NCBI GenBank assembly: GCA_022818135.1
Contig: JAFMSR010000008.1
Span: 31,114,330-31,178,329, forward strand
Direction: 5' to 3'
From: Saxidomus purpurata
Taxonomy: Eukaryota > Mollusca > Bivalvia > Venerida > Veneridae
DNA length: 64,000 nt
Both the position numbers and the translations under genes were made by a program. Positions 54,623 through 64,000 of the stretch are shown here, in pieces (the first letter of the stretch is position 1; each line of letters begins with the position of its first letter). Below the pieces are notes generated by a model, which was given only the letters and a program-made list of their open reading frames with translations, was not told the DNA's origin and did not search any database.

Positions 54623-54705
54623 TTATGATGCAGCTAAAAGAAGCTGAGAGGGGTAATATTGGAATTTTGCCCATGAAAACTGAACCTTTATACTATTTTA
54701 GATAA
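54623..54705 (+). CDS. Candidate terminal exon
   Basis: After CTGATACCTTCTTTCAG the frame in phase 1 reads (V)MMQLKEAERGNIGILPMKTE, then PLYYFR and TAA. It fits the phase left by 53011-53081. An internal GG|GTAATA could shorten it. The following 55 bp recur diverged at 57440, where the frame is not kept. Confidence 0.3.
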
Positions 54706-54748
54706 CATCTAGTACAGTCCTTCAAATCATCACAAAGGTTTGTGTTTC

Positions 54749-55062
54749 TTTTTTTATGCCCCTCAAAGGATGGCATATTAAAATTGCACCGTCCGTCTTT
54801 CCGGCCTTATATTTTTTCATGTCCGTGCTGTAACTTTGTCATGCCTTGAGGGATTTTAAATAACTTGGCACAAACGTGGACTTGTAGCGTGCAATACCCT
54901 AGTCCCTCTCTCAAAGGTCAAGGTCACACTTAAGATTTTGAAAGTAATAGAATCCTGTAATATGCACACATTGATTTTAAAGTTACATGGCACAATTGTT
55001 GAGTACATGGAGAGGGCACCTCTTTCGAGGGCATTTGTCACTTGTGAGGGACAGCCCTTGTT
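54749..55062 (+). repeat. F3 element, short copy
   Basis: It starts TTTTTTTATGCCCCTCAAAG, has one core unit, and ends GGGCATTTGTCACTTGTGAG, then GGACAGCCCTTGTT. It interrupts a segment that is uninterrupted in its duplicate at 57440-57700, so its insertion followed the duplication or the duplicate never had it. Confidence 0.8.
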
Positions 55063-55207
55063 CTTTAGTATATTATTCTTATTTCATACTTCTCAAGTTT
55101 GACATACTTAGATGTTGTATTTCAGATTTGCATGTGACATGGCAAAGTGCTTTCTACTCAATATTGTCTTTTACCTTCAGACCAAATCGATTTTTAGCTT
55201 CAAGTTT

Positions 55208-55319
55208 AAAGAAAAGGGGAGCTGTCCTCTGCGTCCGCATTGGTGTCACACCTTGGTTAAGTTTTTCATACTATCCCAAGTTTTTCATTACCTCCATCCA
55301 CAAGAATTATGCCTTTTTA
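55208..55319 (+). repeat. F2 head fragment
   Basis: AAAGAAAAGGGGAGCTGTCC and TTGGTGTCACACCTTGGTTA match the F2 head at 58374. It is cut off after about 110 bp by the next F3 copy. Confidence 0.7.
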
Positions 55320-55545
55320 ATGCTCCATAGGGTGGCATATTAAAATCACACTGTCACTTCCTCCGTTCGCCCTTACATTTTTTCGTGTCCAGGCTGTAGC
55401 TTTGTGATGCACTGAAGGATTTTAAAATAACTTTGCACAAATGTTCAGCACATCAAGACAACATGTTGTGTGCAAGGCCCATGTCCATACCGCAAAGGTC
55501 AAGGTCACACTGTTTATAGGTAACTTTGTCATGCATTGAAGGATT
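55320..55545 (+). repeat. F3 element fragment
   Basis: The head CATAGGGTGGCATATTAAAA and one core unit (GGCTGTAGCTTTGTGATGCA) are present. The tail is missing. Confidence 0.7.
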
Positions 55546-55661
55546 TTTGTGTCGCCCTTTGGGAGGAAAGGTCAATGGGTCATAATTTGAACAATCTTGT
55601 TGGAGGTCCACTAGGCAATGTTACAAGCTCTAGGTATTGTGGTTTCAGAGAAAAGTGTTAA
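55546..55661. repeat. Mosaic of two element fragments
   Basis: 55546-55570 is the GTGTCGCCCTTTGGGAGGAAAGG head of the family seen at 32896. It passes without spacer into a minus-strand AGCTCACC-family module (GGTCATAATTTGAACAATCT, CACTAGGCAATGTTAC). Confidence 0.65.
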
Positions 55662-56198
55662 GTTTTTAGCTTGACTATTCAGAGAATATGGAGAGCTACT
55701 ACAGTCACTTGTGCGTCGGCGTCTTGTGTTTAGCTTTGGTTAAAGTTTTGCGTGCTAAGTTCTTTCATGCACATATCTCAGTAACCACTTATGATATTGA
55801 CTTGAAACTTTGTCAATGTCTTTAAGGGTGTCACACAGTCAAGTCAGATAACTCTTGTATAAATTTTATACAAATTATGGCCCTTGTTTGACTTTGAAAA
55901 TTTGGTTAAAGTTTTACATGCATGATACTATCATGCACATACTTCAATAACCACTTAATATGGTAGTTGAATCAAACTAAGCAATAGTGTTCAGGGGCAC
56001 ATTTTGTATCAAACAATTAATTTACCAAAAATTAAAATAATATTAGATAGATTTTGACTTTTATTATATGATTCAACTTGTCTAGTTTAAACTTAAAAGT
56101 CAACAGAATTTCATTTTGCTGTTGTACTGTTAAAAGTTTTGTTTTATTAGCATGCACCCACAATAGTCGAGCGTGCTGTCTCATGGACAGGTCTTGTT
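55662..56198 (+). repeat. F1 element with 5' head
   Basis: The head TTTTTAGCTTGACTATTCAGAG, then CTACTACAGTCACTTGTGCG and one to two core units as at 1-954, ends GTCGAGCGTGCTGTCTCATGG, then ACAGGTCTTGTT. This copy supplies the 5' end missing at the window start. Confidence 0.85.
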
Positions 56199-56199
56199 C

Positions 56200-56398
56200 C
56201 TATAAAAGCCTATGTTAAATCAAGTGACCCCTAAGACATGGTCATTTTAATGACCGGGAGCTCATAATTTGAGCAATCTTGGTAGAGATTCCACCAGGCA
56301 ATACCACATGTTTGTATTTTACTTCTGGGGCTTCCTGTTCTTTAGAAGATATTGAAAGTCCTTTCTGCTCCCATTGCAACTGCATGGAATGGAATTAT
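56200..56398 (-). repeat. Inverted AGCTCACC-family fragment
   Basis: On the minus strand AATTCCATTCCATGCAGTTG and ACCAAGATTGCTCAAATTAT are worn family modules. Confidence 0.55.
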
Positions 56399-56760
56399 TA
56401 TACCCCCCGAAACGAAGTTTGGGGGTATGTAGAAGTAACCTGTCAGTCGGTCGGTCGATTGGTCAGTCGGTCGATTGGTCAGTCGGACAGTTGTATTTTC
56501 CTTGTCCGGAGCATTTTACTTGAAAACTAATGGTTGAAATTCAGTACAATATCGTACAATGGTCAAGCACATTTATAGGAAGTGCAGTGCACAAAACCAT
56601 AACTCTATGTTGAGTCATTACAGAGTTATTGCTCTTTGTTACTTTTCCTTGTCTGGAGCATAACTTGAAAACTTCTGGTTGCAATTCAATACAACTTCAT
56701 ACAATGGTCAAGCACATTGAGAGGAAGTGCATTAGTGTTTTAGAACCACCCTAACTTACC
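56399..56760 (+). repeat. TATACCCCCC-family element
   Basis: The head hairpin ATACCCCCCGAAACG/GTTTGGGGGTAT is followed by a GGTCGGTCGATTGGTCAGTC repeat and two core units with AATGGTCAAGCACATT at 56559 and 56705. No tail is seen before the next element. Confidence 0.75.
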
Positions 56761-56769
56761 TTACTTACC

Positions 56770-57388
56770 TTAATGTCCTTCAAACGACATCTCTGAAACC
56801 ACATGGCCAATTTTGATAAAACTTTGCTGGGATGTTCCTTGCATGAAGCTCTATCAAAGTTGTTCAAAGAATTCCATTCCATGCAGAACTCTGATTGCTA
56901 TGGCAACAAATAGGAAAAACTACTAGATCTAAGATATTTGGCATGTAGCATTGTCTAGTGGACCAATACCAAGAATATTCAAATAATGACCTCCTGATCA
57001 AAATGGACCCAGCCTGAAGGGGTCACTTGGTTTTACATAGGCTTATATAGAAAAAACTTTTAAAATCTTCTTCTCTGAAACCACAGGGTCTTACGATAGA
57101 GATATTTGAATATAGAATTGCCTATTGACCTAACAGGGTCTAGATTCGGTCATGACACAGCTGAGGATATTTTGCATAAACCACAAAGCCTATAATTTAG
57201 ATATTTAGCATGTAATATTGCCTTGTGGACCTTTACCAAAATTGTTCAAATCATGACCCCTCGGTGAAAATTAACCCTTCATAGGCTTATATAGTGGGTG
57301 GACCTCTATGAATTATGTTCAAGTCATGACCCCTTGTATTATTGGCAATTGCAGGTGAGCGATATAGGGCCATCTTGGCCCTCTTGTT
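56770..57388 (+). mobile_element. AGCTCACC-family 3' portion
   Basis: It starts within the head region (CCTTCAAACGACATCTCTGA), keeps GAACTCTGATTGCTATGGC and several worn modules, and ends GATATAGGGCCATCTTGGCC, then CTCTTGTT. Confidence 0.8.
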
Positions 57389-57439
57389 ATTGAATTGTTA
57401 CTTGTTTCGATTATGGTATATGACTAACAGCTAAGTTCA

Positions 57440-57700
57440 AATAGGTCGTAAACTGAAAATATTTTGGAAATTTGCTCATGAAAGATAGATCTTTATACTA
57501 TTTAAGATAATACTTTCCTTCAAATCACCACAAAGGTTTACCCTGCATGCTTTTTTCTTTCAGTATATTATTCTTACAAAATTTAATTATTCTTCTCAAG
57601 TCTGACATACTTTGATCTTGTATAGTAGATTTTCATCTGACACAGCCTTTTGCTATCAACTCTAACACTGTCTTGTACCTTTACACTACCCAAGTAAAGA
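57440..57700. repeat. Diverged duplicate of 54651-54748 plus 55063-55195
   Basis: Shared words in the same order: TTTATACTATTT.AGATAA, CCTTCAAATCA.CACAAAGG, AGTATATTATTCTTA, CTTCTCAAGT.TGACATACTT, CACTGTCTTGTACCTTTAC versus TATTGTCTTTTACCTTCAG. Confidence 0.6.
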
Positions 57701-57702
57701 AG

Positions 57703-57803
57703 GATTCAACAAAAGTAAACTCAGGCAGAGAAAATTTGTTCCTTATAATATAATATCAGGAAGTTCGATATATCCAGAGTCTTTATAATAGGAGTTTACT
57801 GTA
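57703..57803. mobile_element. Half copy of the CAGTAAACTC MITE
   Basis: AGAAAATTTGTTCCTTATA and AGGAGTTTACTGTA match the right half of the MITE at 36569. The left terminus is missing. Confidence 0.65.
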
Positions 57804-58029
57804 TGCTGTAATTATGATAAGTTGTATAATATGTGTCTTATATACATTGCAGATCATGATCAACCAAGAATTATATGAACCAAAAATGAGAATTAAAATA
57901 TGATGTCAGAAAGAAAGGTGAATGGATAAGATGTGTACTTTTTTGTGGCCAAACAAACTGGCTTTTTTCACATACAACAACATTATTAGTGTATGAGTAA
58001 ATTTTTCACTATTCTCAGTATTAAAAAGT

Positions 58030-59470
58030 CCTACTGACAGCTCTTGTCTACTTAGAAAATACATTGAATATGGGTGAAATCCACTTACTGACTTAACCTC
58101 TTGAGATATTGCTTTGAAACATGGAATACTTGTTTGCATCATTACCCCATCTGTAGGCAAGAGAAGGTAACTCTCATACCTGTCCAATTTTTGACTGCAC
58201 TGTTTGAGACATTACTTTGAAAGTTGGAATACTTGTTTACCATCATGATCCCCGAATGTAGGCAGGAGATGGTAGCTCTGTCAAGGATTTCCTTTGAATT
58301 ATGGCCCTTTTCGACTTAGGAACCCAGTTAAATTTTTCATTCTTGTCACCATTTGATATATCACTTTTCAAAGAAAAGGGGAGCTATCCTAGTCACCTCG
58401 GCATAGGCGTTGGTGTCACACCTTGGTTTAGTTTTTCGTACCACCCAACTTTATTTCAAAACCATTAGAGGTATGGCTTTAAAACATACCATACTTGTTT
58501 ACCATCGTAACCACCATCTACAGACAAGAGGACATAACTCTGTCAGGGATTTTGTCAGAATTATGGCCCTTTTTTTACTTAAAAAAGGTTAAAGTTTTTC
58601 ATAATTTCACCTTCCCACTTTATTTCAAAACCATTAGAGGTATGGTTTTGAAACTTACCATACTTGTTTACTATCATAACCTCCATCAACAGACAAGATT
58701 ACATAACTCTGTCAAGGTTTTTGTCAGAATTATGGCCCTTTTTGACTTTGAAAATACACTGAATTAGGGTAAAAACCAATTATTGACTTAACCCTTTCAG
58801 ATATTGCTTTGAAACTTTGCATGCTTGTTTGCATTATCATCCCCATCAGAAGGCAAGAAGAGGTAACTCTGTCAAGCATTTAAAAAAAATATTAAGGCCC
58901 TTAAAATCTTGGTTAAGTTTTTGTACCAGTCCATTTTTTGACTTAACTGTTTGAGATATTACTTTGAAAGTTGGAATACTTGTTTACTGTCATGATTCCC
59001 AAACACAGGCAGGATAAGGTAACTCTGTGAAGGATTTCATTAGAATTGTGGCTCTTTTCAACTTTGCAGTCAAATTTCAAAATTTTCATTCTTGTCCACT
59101 TGTTAACTTTCCCATTTGAGATTTTACTTTGAAAGTTGGATTATGACACCTTTCTGTAAGCAAGAGAAGATAACTCTGTGAAAATGTTTCTTGATTTGTA
59201 CTTAGAAATTCTGATTTAAAGTTTTGTTTGCAACTGGCACTGTCATGCATATATTATAACATTAACCACTTGAAGTATTAATTTAAAACTTTGCTGTAGT
59301 ATTCAGGGATATCAAACAATTAAGTTTGATAATTCTTGACTTTATATTTAGCTACTTGTGGCCCTTGTTTATACAGATCCTTGGGTATTTTTTACTGACA
59401 AAGTTTTGTTTCATTTGCAAGCACTGAAAAAAGTCGAGCGCGCTGTCCTACTGACAACTGCTTTTGTTAC
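58030..59470 (+). repeat. F2 tandem-core elements, one partial and one full
   Basis: The full copy starts at about 58374 (AAAGAAAAGGGGAGCTATCC, GGTGTCACACCTTGGTTTAG). Five units are marked by AAAC.T.CCATACTTGTTTAC or its variants near 58471, 58648, 58809, 58962 and 59131. It ends AAAGTCGAGCGCGCTGTCCT, then ACTGACAACTGCTTTTGTT. A partial copy with two units lies just upstream (58030-58345). Frames at 58410-58767 are shadows. Confidence 0.85.
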
Positions 59471-60012
59471 TATATGTTCTATATAAACGTTATGCCATGT
59501 GGCAATTTTGTTGACATCCCAAACCCAAAAAACTACCCTGTTCTGAATAGTACCATCCAAGAGAAAAAATTCCAGCAGCAGAAAACTAGGGGTTGACAGG
59601 CTTTATTTTTCACTATTTGAAGTCAAAGTTCATGTGTATGAATAATACCTGAAAATGGCCGGAATCATGCAAAATCACTGATGTAACCAAGAAGTCACTG
59701 AATACATTCCGACATAAAAACTTAAACAATATTCACATTTAACAACTATTTCAGATCTACCCTGACAAAAATGCCATTTATCTCATCACTTTCATTCAAA
59801 AATTTAATAATACATGTATCCTGCCTCAAACAAAGGGACTATTTTTCCTATAACTGCTTCAGTATTGTGGTCAACCAAAGGCAAATAACTGTGGCCTAAT
59901 GCCTGATGGCTAACCATCAATAATGAACTATTATGGCCATGTGTGAGGGGTTTAAAAAAGTGAGCTTCCAAGCCTTCCATCCACCGGGCACTGGTAGTGT
60001 GATAGTGCAATA
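59471..60012. other. Interval between two F2 tails
   Basis: It separates the full F2 copy from a repeated F2 tail at 60013. A 68-codon minus frame (59804-60010, with HFFKPLTHGHNSSLLMVSHQ) is open but unrecognised; I do not call it. Confidence 0.35.
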
Positions 60013-60200
60013 AAGCTACTTAGAAATTCCTAGTTTAAATCTTGTGTGCAACTGGAACTGTCATGCACATATATCACTAACTACTTCAAGCATTAATTTA
60101 AACTTTGCTGTAGTAATCAGGAATATTAAAAATAAAGTTTGACAACTCTTGACTTAATATCTTACTACTCGAGGCCCTTGTTACAGAAATCCTTGTTTTG
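60013..60200 (+). repeat. Duplicate of the F2 3' region
   Basis: TACTTAGAAATTCCTAGTTTAA, CAACTGGAACTGTCATGCAC and AACTCTTGACTTAATATCTT repeat 59195-59400 in the same order. Confidence 0.7.
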
Positions 60201-62166
60201 CCTTAATTTTCCTATCAAACTTTTGTTTTAAGCGTTTTATACAATCACGAATCACCTTAGAGTGACATCGGCCGTCGGTAATACTTGGCCATGTCTGATA
60301 TTGGCAGTTTGTGTTTATTATGTCATATTTTGATGACGTAGAACACACGGTTTTTTATCACAATTTTTCAAAAATTTCATGAAAACACAATTGAAACCTA
60401 CACGAAGATATTAACCTCGCATCACTGAAAAGCAGTCAGTTAATTACAGTATTGTTATCTTCACACCGTGTGAGAGCTATGATTATATGCATGTTTGGCA
60501 GTACGTTTTTCAGTGTATTGAAGTTTGTGCATGAATAACTATCATATTTCTTCCACATGGATAGTGTCTGCATGCCATTTCAATGCGTGAACATGTGATT
60601 GTTGGGTGGCCGGCTTGACCCGACAAAACTCTACATGTTCGTATCAACTCGGCCATATATGTACACTTAAATTATTTTTATTCTTATACTTATCAAACAT
60701 GCACCCATTACTATAAGTGGTGCTGTGGTTTACACACACAACTTTAGTGCAAACTAATTAACTTAGTGCGCTCAAATCCCCCGACGTGTGCATTTTCGAA
60801 TTGCACACTTTCAAAACTGATTATTTTATCTTTACAATTTCGAAAATCATTTCTGTTTGTTTTTAGTTTGAGTAAACAAGTATATATAGGATCTCTTAAA
60901 ATAGTGCAGAGAAAGCAACTGATCTTGGATGGAACTTAAGAGTCTCTTCAATTTGGGTGCAATTACTGCTTAGTAACATAGCACGTATAATGCGTCATCT
61001 TATGCAACCTTTGGCATTATTGGGCAGAACTACATTGAAATGAACCTTTCTTCAGAATGCTTAATTGAAGATATTTTGAAATAAATAAATTACTTATTTT
61101 AGTAAGTGATTGATTAAAAGGAATAGATCTAGATCTCTATTAAAAACACAGTAAGCGCTGTGCAAATTTTTATTAAGAAATCTTCTGAAAACAAAATACA
61201 ATCTACCCTATGTCTTTATTTTGTCAATTGCTTGTGATGTCTTTATGCAATTTTTCAAACTTTAAACTCCTGTTCTCTTTTCCTCTTTTTTTTTTGCATG
61301 GAGAAGCTATTTTGATATGCCCTATGTTTGTTTCCATGTTGCAATTCCAGTACTATCCATAAAATGTGTATAGCATACTTTATGATGAAAACAGAGCAGT
61401 ATATCGAGACCACTAACCATTGTCCGAGTAAACCCAACAAAGTGTCTGAGTACATACGACCATGCGGAGTAGAGCCTCTGTTATATGTATTGAAACTGTC
61501 TTGGTTTCCCGTTCCTTATGCATGGTGTTGAATCTATTTAGTAGCGATGTGGGAACCAGAACATTGGTTTGTATAAAAGTCGGATCAAAGTCAAATTTAT
61601 CATCACTATAGCATTGCAAAATTGATCAATGCTTAGGTGACCGGGTACACCTGAATACACTCTATATAAAATGACACAAGGGTATAAGTTGTAACGGACC
61701 ATGTATTGACGGCTTTTTTTCAAATAAAATGACTTGTTTTTACAAATTATAGGACCAAATACAAGAGCATAACCCTAACCTCTAACTAGTCCATTTTAAG
61801 TGGACTCTTACTTGTCATCCTACATAGCCATGGCCACTATCTGAAAAGGCATTTAGTTAGCCTCTTCCTCAGAACATTATTCATTTCCAAAATCGTCTAT
61901 TTTCTGAACCGTGTCATTTGCCCTACAGCAAAGATTTCATTGTTCCTGAACAACCACTACTGTAACAAGGAAAACAACTCTTTAAGTTTGAATAAACATT
62001 TATTTTAAAAGAATAAGAGAAAAAGTAAAAAAGTGAAATAGATTGGTCACATCTGTATCCATTTACCAATAAAAAGATATACAGATACAAAATATATATA
62101 AATGGATAACATTTTCATGTACAGAGAAATATTTATAACGCCAATTTTTTAAAGCAACGTTAAACA
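60201..62166. other. Unique AT-rich DNA without a called gene
   Basis: Open frames of 60-70 codons overlap on both strands at 61255-61723; none shows a domain I recognise. No repeat was identified. Confidence 0.35.
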
Positions 62167-62660
62167 AGAGATATATTATGTAAAACACAAATGCCCCCTA
62201 TCCATTCATCCCTAGTAGCTGCAACCCAACAAACTGCTTATGATTTGGTGACCCAAATTCTCATAAGAAATAATCACTGTGACCTTGCCCTTTGACCTGG
62301 TGGCCCCAATATCATAAGGGGTTGTTCACTCTTCATAAACTATAATTGTAGCAAGTTTGAAGACCTTGCATCAAAATGAATAGGGTTTATCTACTGTCCA
62401 TGTTCAATAACACAAAGTTTGACACCTTTATTGAGCAGAATTGATTTTAAATGCAAGGTCACTGTGACCTCAAAATAATATTAATAATGTTCATCTACTG
62501 CAAACGGCCTACCAAATTTCAGACCTCTGGATCAGAACTTTCTTCAGTTATTGAATGGAAAGCACTGGAAAACAAAGATCTACATACCAACCAACTGATG
62601 GACAGCTGCAAAGCAATATATCCCCACTTCTTCGAAGGGTGGCACAATAAAAATATGAAA
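62167..62660 (-). repeat. CTTCGAAG-hairpin family element
   Basis: The plus-strand right end CCCCACTTCTTCGAAGGGTGG is a strong hairpin and, on the minus strand, the head of the family. Two cores follow with TGTGACCT and AGGTCACTGTGACCTC. The left end reads AAATGCCCCCTATCC. The 90-codon frame 62451-62723 is a shadow. Confidence 0.7.
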
Positions 62661-63294
62661 AAAAATCATCAACAGAAAGACTGCCATCTTGAAACTGTAC
62701 GCATGAAAAAAATGCACTGCTAAATGAAACGAGGGATCAACAATAGATGAATTTAACCCTAAAATATCTACCAATTGTCACAGTTGTTTGATTAGCTCTA
62801 ATGTCAGCCACAGCTCTATTGTCAGCCACAGTTTGTTTTCTTCATAAAATTATAATGTCACTGGTAAAAAGACATTTAACCCTCTTGCCATGATTTATTA
62901 TATAATGACAAAACAAGTCAACCCCATGTTTAATGGCCACATACAATAAGTAAGTGCATGTGAATTAGCTAAAGGAACGAAATTTAACTGTGAGACAGAG
63001 ATCTTATGATAAATGATTTTTGCAGAACACACACCTTTGACAGACCAACTGACAAAATATTTTTGATACACTCAAACATGAAAATTAAAAAACTGATAAA
63101 ACATTTAAGAACCAGTGCGAAAACCAGCATTAGATCAAAGTGGTGAGAAATGATTCAGAAATGATCTGAATCCAGGTTGTTTGCCTATCTATCTTGAGGC
63201 AAGCTGGGTAACAATAGAACACTGTTCATCATAGCTGTGGATTGTTATCAACACTTCTTATAACAATTACTGTAAACGTAAGAAGTTGGGGTCA
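62661..63294. other. Unassigned AT-rich DNA
   Basis: AATGTCAGCCACAGCTCTATTGTCAGCCACAG contains a 19-bp direct doubling near 62800-62832. No gene was seen. Confidence 0.35.
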
Positions 63295-63296
63295 GC

Positions 63297-63500
63297 CTGG
63301 TTAGCTCAATCGGTAGAGCAAGAGACTTGTAATCTCGAGGTAGCGGGTTCGATTCCCGGGGCTGACCACATGAATTAAGACGAGACTTAAACAATGGTCC
63401 CATGTATAGGTGCCATACACCTAGCATGTTAAAGAACCAGGGGTGTCTCTGGAATTGGAACGTGGAATTCCTATATCTTACACTATCCACGGAAAACCTT
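63297..63500 (+). mobile_element. SINE with tRNA-Thr-like head
   Basis: The head 63297-63368 has GTTAGCTCAATCGGTAGAGC, a CTTGTAA anticodon loop (TGT, threonine) and GCGGGTTCGATTCCCGGGGC. The acceptor arms GTCAGCC/GGCTGAC pair, but six bases instead of two separate the acceptor and D stems and the anticodon stem has a mismatch. It continues into ACACCTAGCATGTTAAAGAA, the shared SINE body. So I call a SINE, not a tRNA gene. Confidence 0.8.
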
Positions 63501-64000
63501 AAATAACGAACCTCTTCTGGGGGGGTTGGTCATATGGGAAACAACGATAAAACCCTAATATACGATACGATAAGAAATTGTTTTTTTTACAAATCAGTCC
63601 TCGTCTAAATCATGAGCTTTCAACACTGGATATTGTCACTCCACATCATTGTATTAAGAAAAAAAGCATAAACTGTAAATAAATCAAATGTGCAACTTTA
63701 ATTTTTGAAACAAAGAGTGCATGAGTATGATTTGAAAGCACATATTACATGCAGATAACACCTAGAAATATGTACAAGAGAGCTACTATAAACACAACTT
63801 TAAGCAAAGAAACACAAAAACGTATTTGCACCAATCAGATTTTGTGTTAGAAATTGTCAAAAATGTATCTAAATATTTATTTTTTTTTTTATTTTTTCCT
63901 TAACTGTGAGAGGGCCAGGCTTGATATCACTTATCCAAGTCAACATTTTAAAACAGCTCTATTTTCAGCTCGGGCAGACCTAAAAAAGTATATACACAGA
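63501..64000. other. AT-rich end of window
   Basis: Homopolymer T near 63880. Nothing else was recognised. Confidence 0.35.

Noticed and set aside
63297..63368. Genuine tRNA-Thr(TGT) gene
   Set aside because: Extra bases between acceptor and D stems, imperfect anticodon and T stems, and a SINE body straight after.
1..64000. CRISPR arrays, operons, phage or bacterial genes
   Set aside because: Regular repeats here have no unique spacers, and splice signals, SINEs and MITEs point to an animal nuclear genome.

Overview
The window looks like nuclear DNA of a marine bivalve mollusc, possibly a venerid clam; the species assignment is inference. It is AT-rich, has no dense protein-coding stretch, contains intron-sized gaps with GT/AG splice signals, and is full of bivalve-style repeats: tRNA-derived SINEs, MITEs, and 'pearl'-type or Helitron-like non-autonomous elements with tandem cores of about 165 bp. 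I found no bacterial-type operon, rRNA, CRISPR array or intact autonomous transposase.

Layout. 1-5.7 kb: tandem-core repeats and a weak plus-strand exon pair (3875-3950, 5515-5555). 6.0-6.5 kb: GCCCA low-complexity tract. 6.65-14.45 kb: four 1.35-kb tandem units bounded by imperfect inverted repeats; the fourth unit carries a 1.87-kb Helitron-like element, itself carrying a 755-bp TA-flanked MITE. 14.6-15.2 kb: GC-rich 123-bp satellite. 16.3-18.7 kb: two adjacent elements of the same Helitron-like family, the second with a strongly self-complementary 110-bp tandem core. 18.9-20.4 kb: an inverted tandem-core element and a TTAA-flanked MITE. 20.5-22.9 kb: the best gene, a five-exon minus-strand gene with matching exon phases and one homopolymer frameshift. 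22.95-23.35 kb: promoter-like DNA with CRE and YY1-type motifs, probably bidirectional. 23.2-28.3 kb: a divergent plus-strand transcript model of uncertain coding status. 28.4-36 kb: repeats, SINEs and a few isolated exon candidates. 36-37.1 kb: self-complementary TTCGAATTGC-rich DNA interrupted by a MITE and a SINE. 37-53 kb: mostly unique DNA with foldbacks, two promoter-like clusters, a 121-bp satellite and weak coding candidates. 53-60 kb: a mosaic of at least five repeat families around a small plus-strand exon pair. 60-64 kb: largely featureless, with a CCCCCTTCTTCGAAGGG-type element and a SINE with a tRNA-Thr-like head.

How it fits together. Only the 20.5-22.9 kb gene is well supported, and I do not recognise its product family. 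Other coding calls are single exons judged by splice sites and open frame. The repeat layer is the most informative part: the tandem 1.35-kb units supply internal empty sites that fix insertion boundaries, and several families with different 5' heads share a 3' signature of a short hairpin followed by CTCTTGTT, suggesting one mobilisation mechanism.
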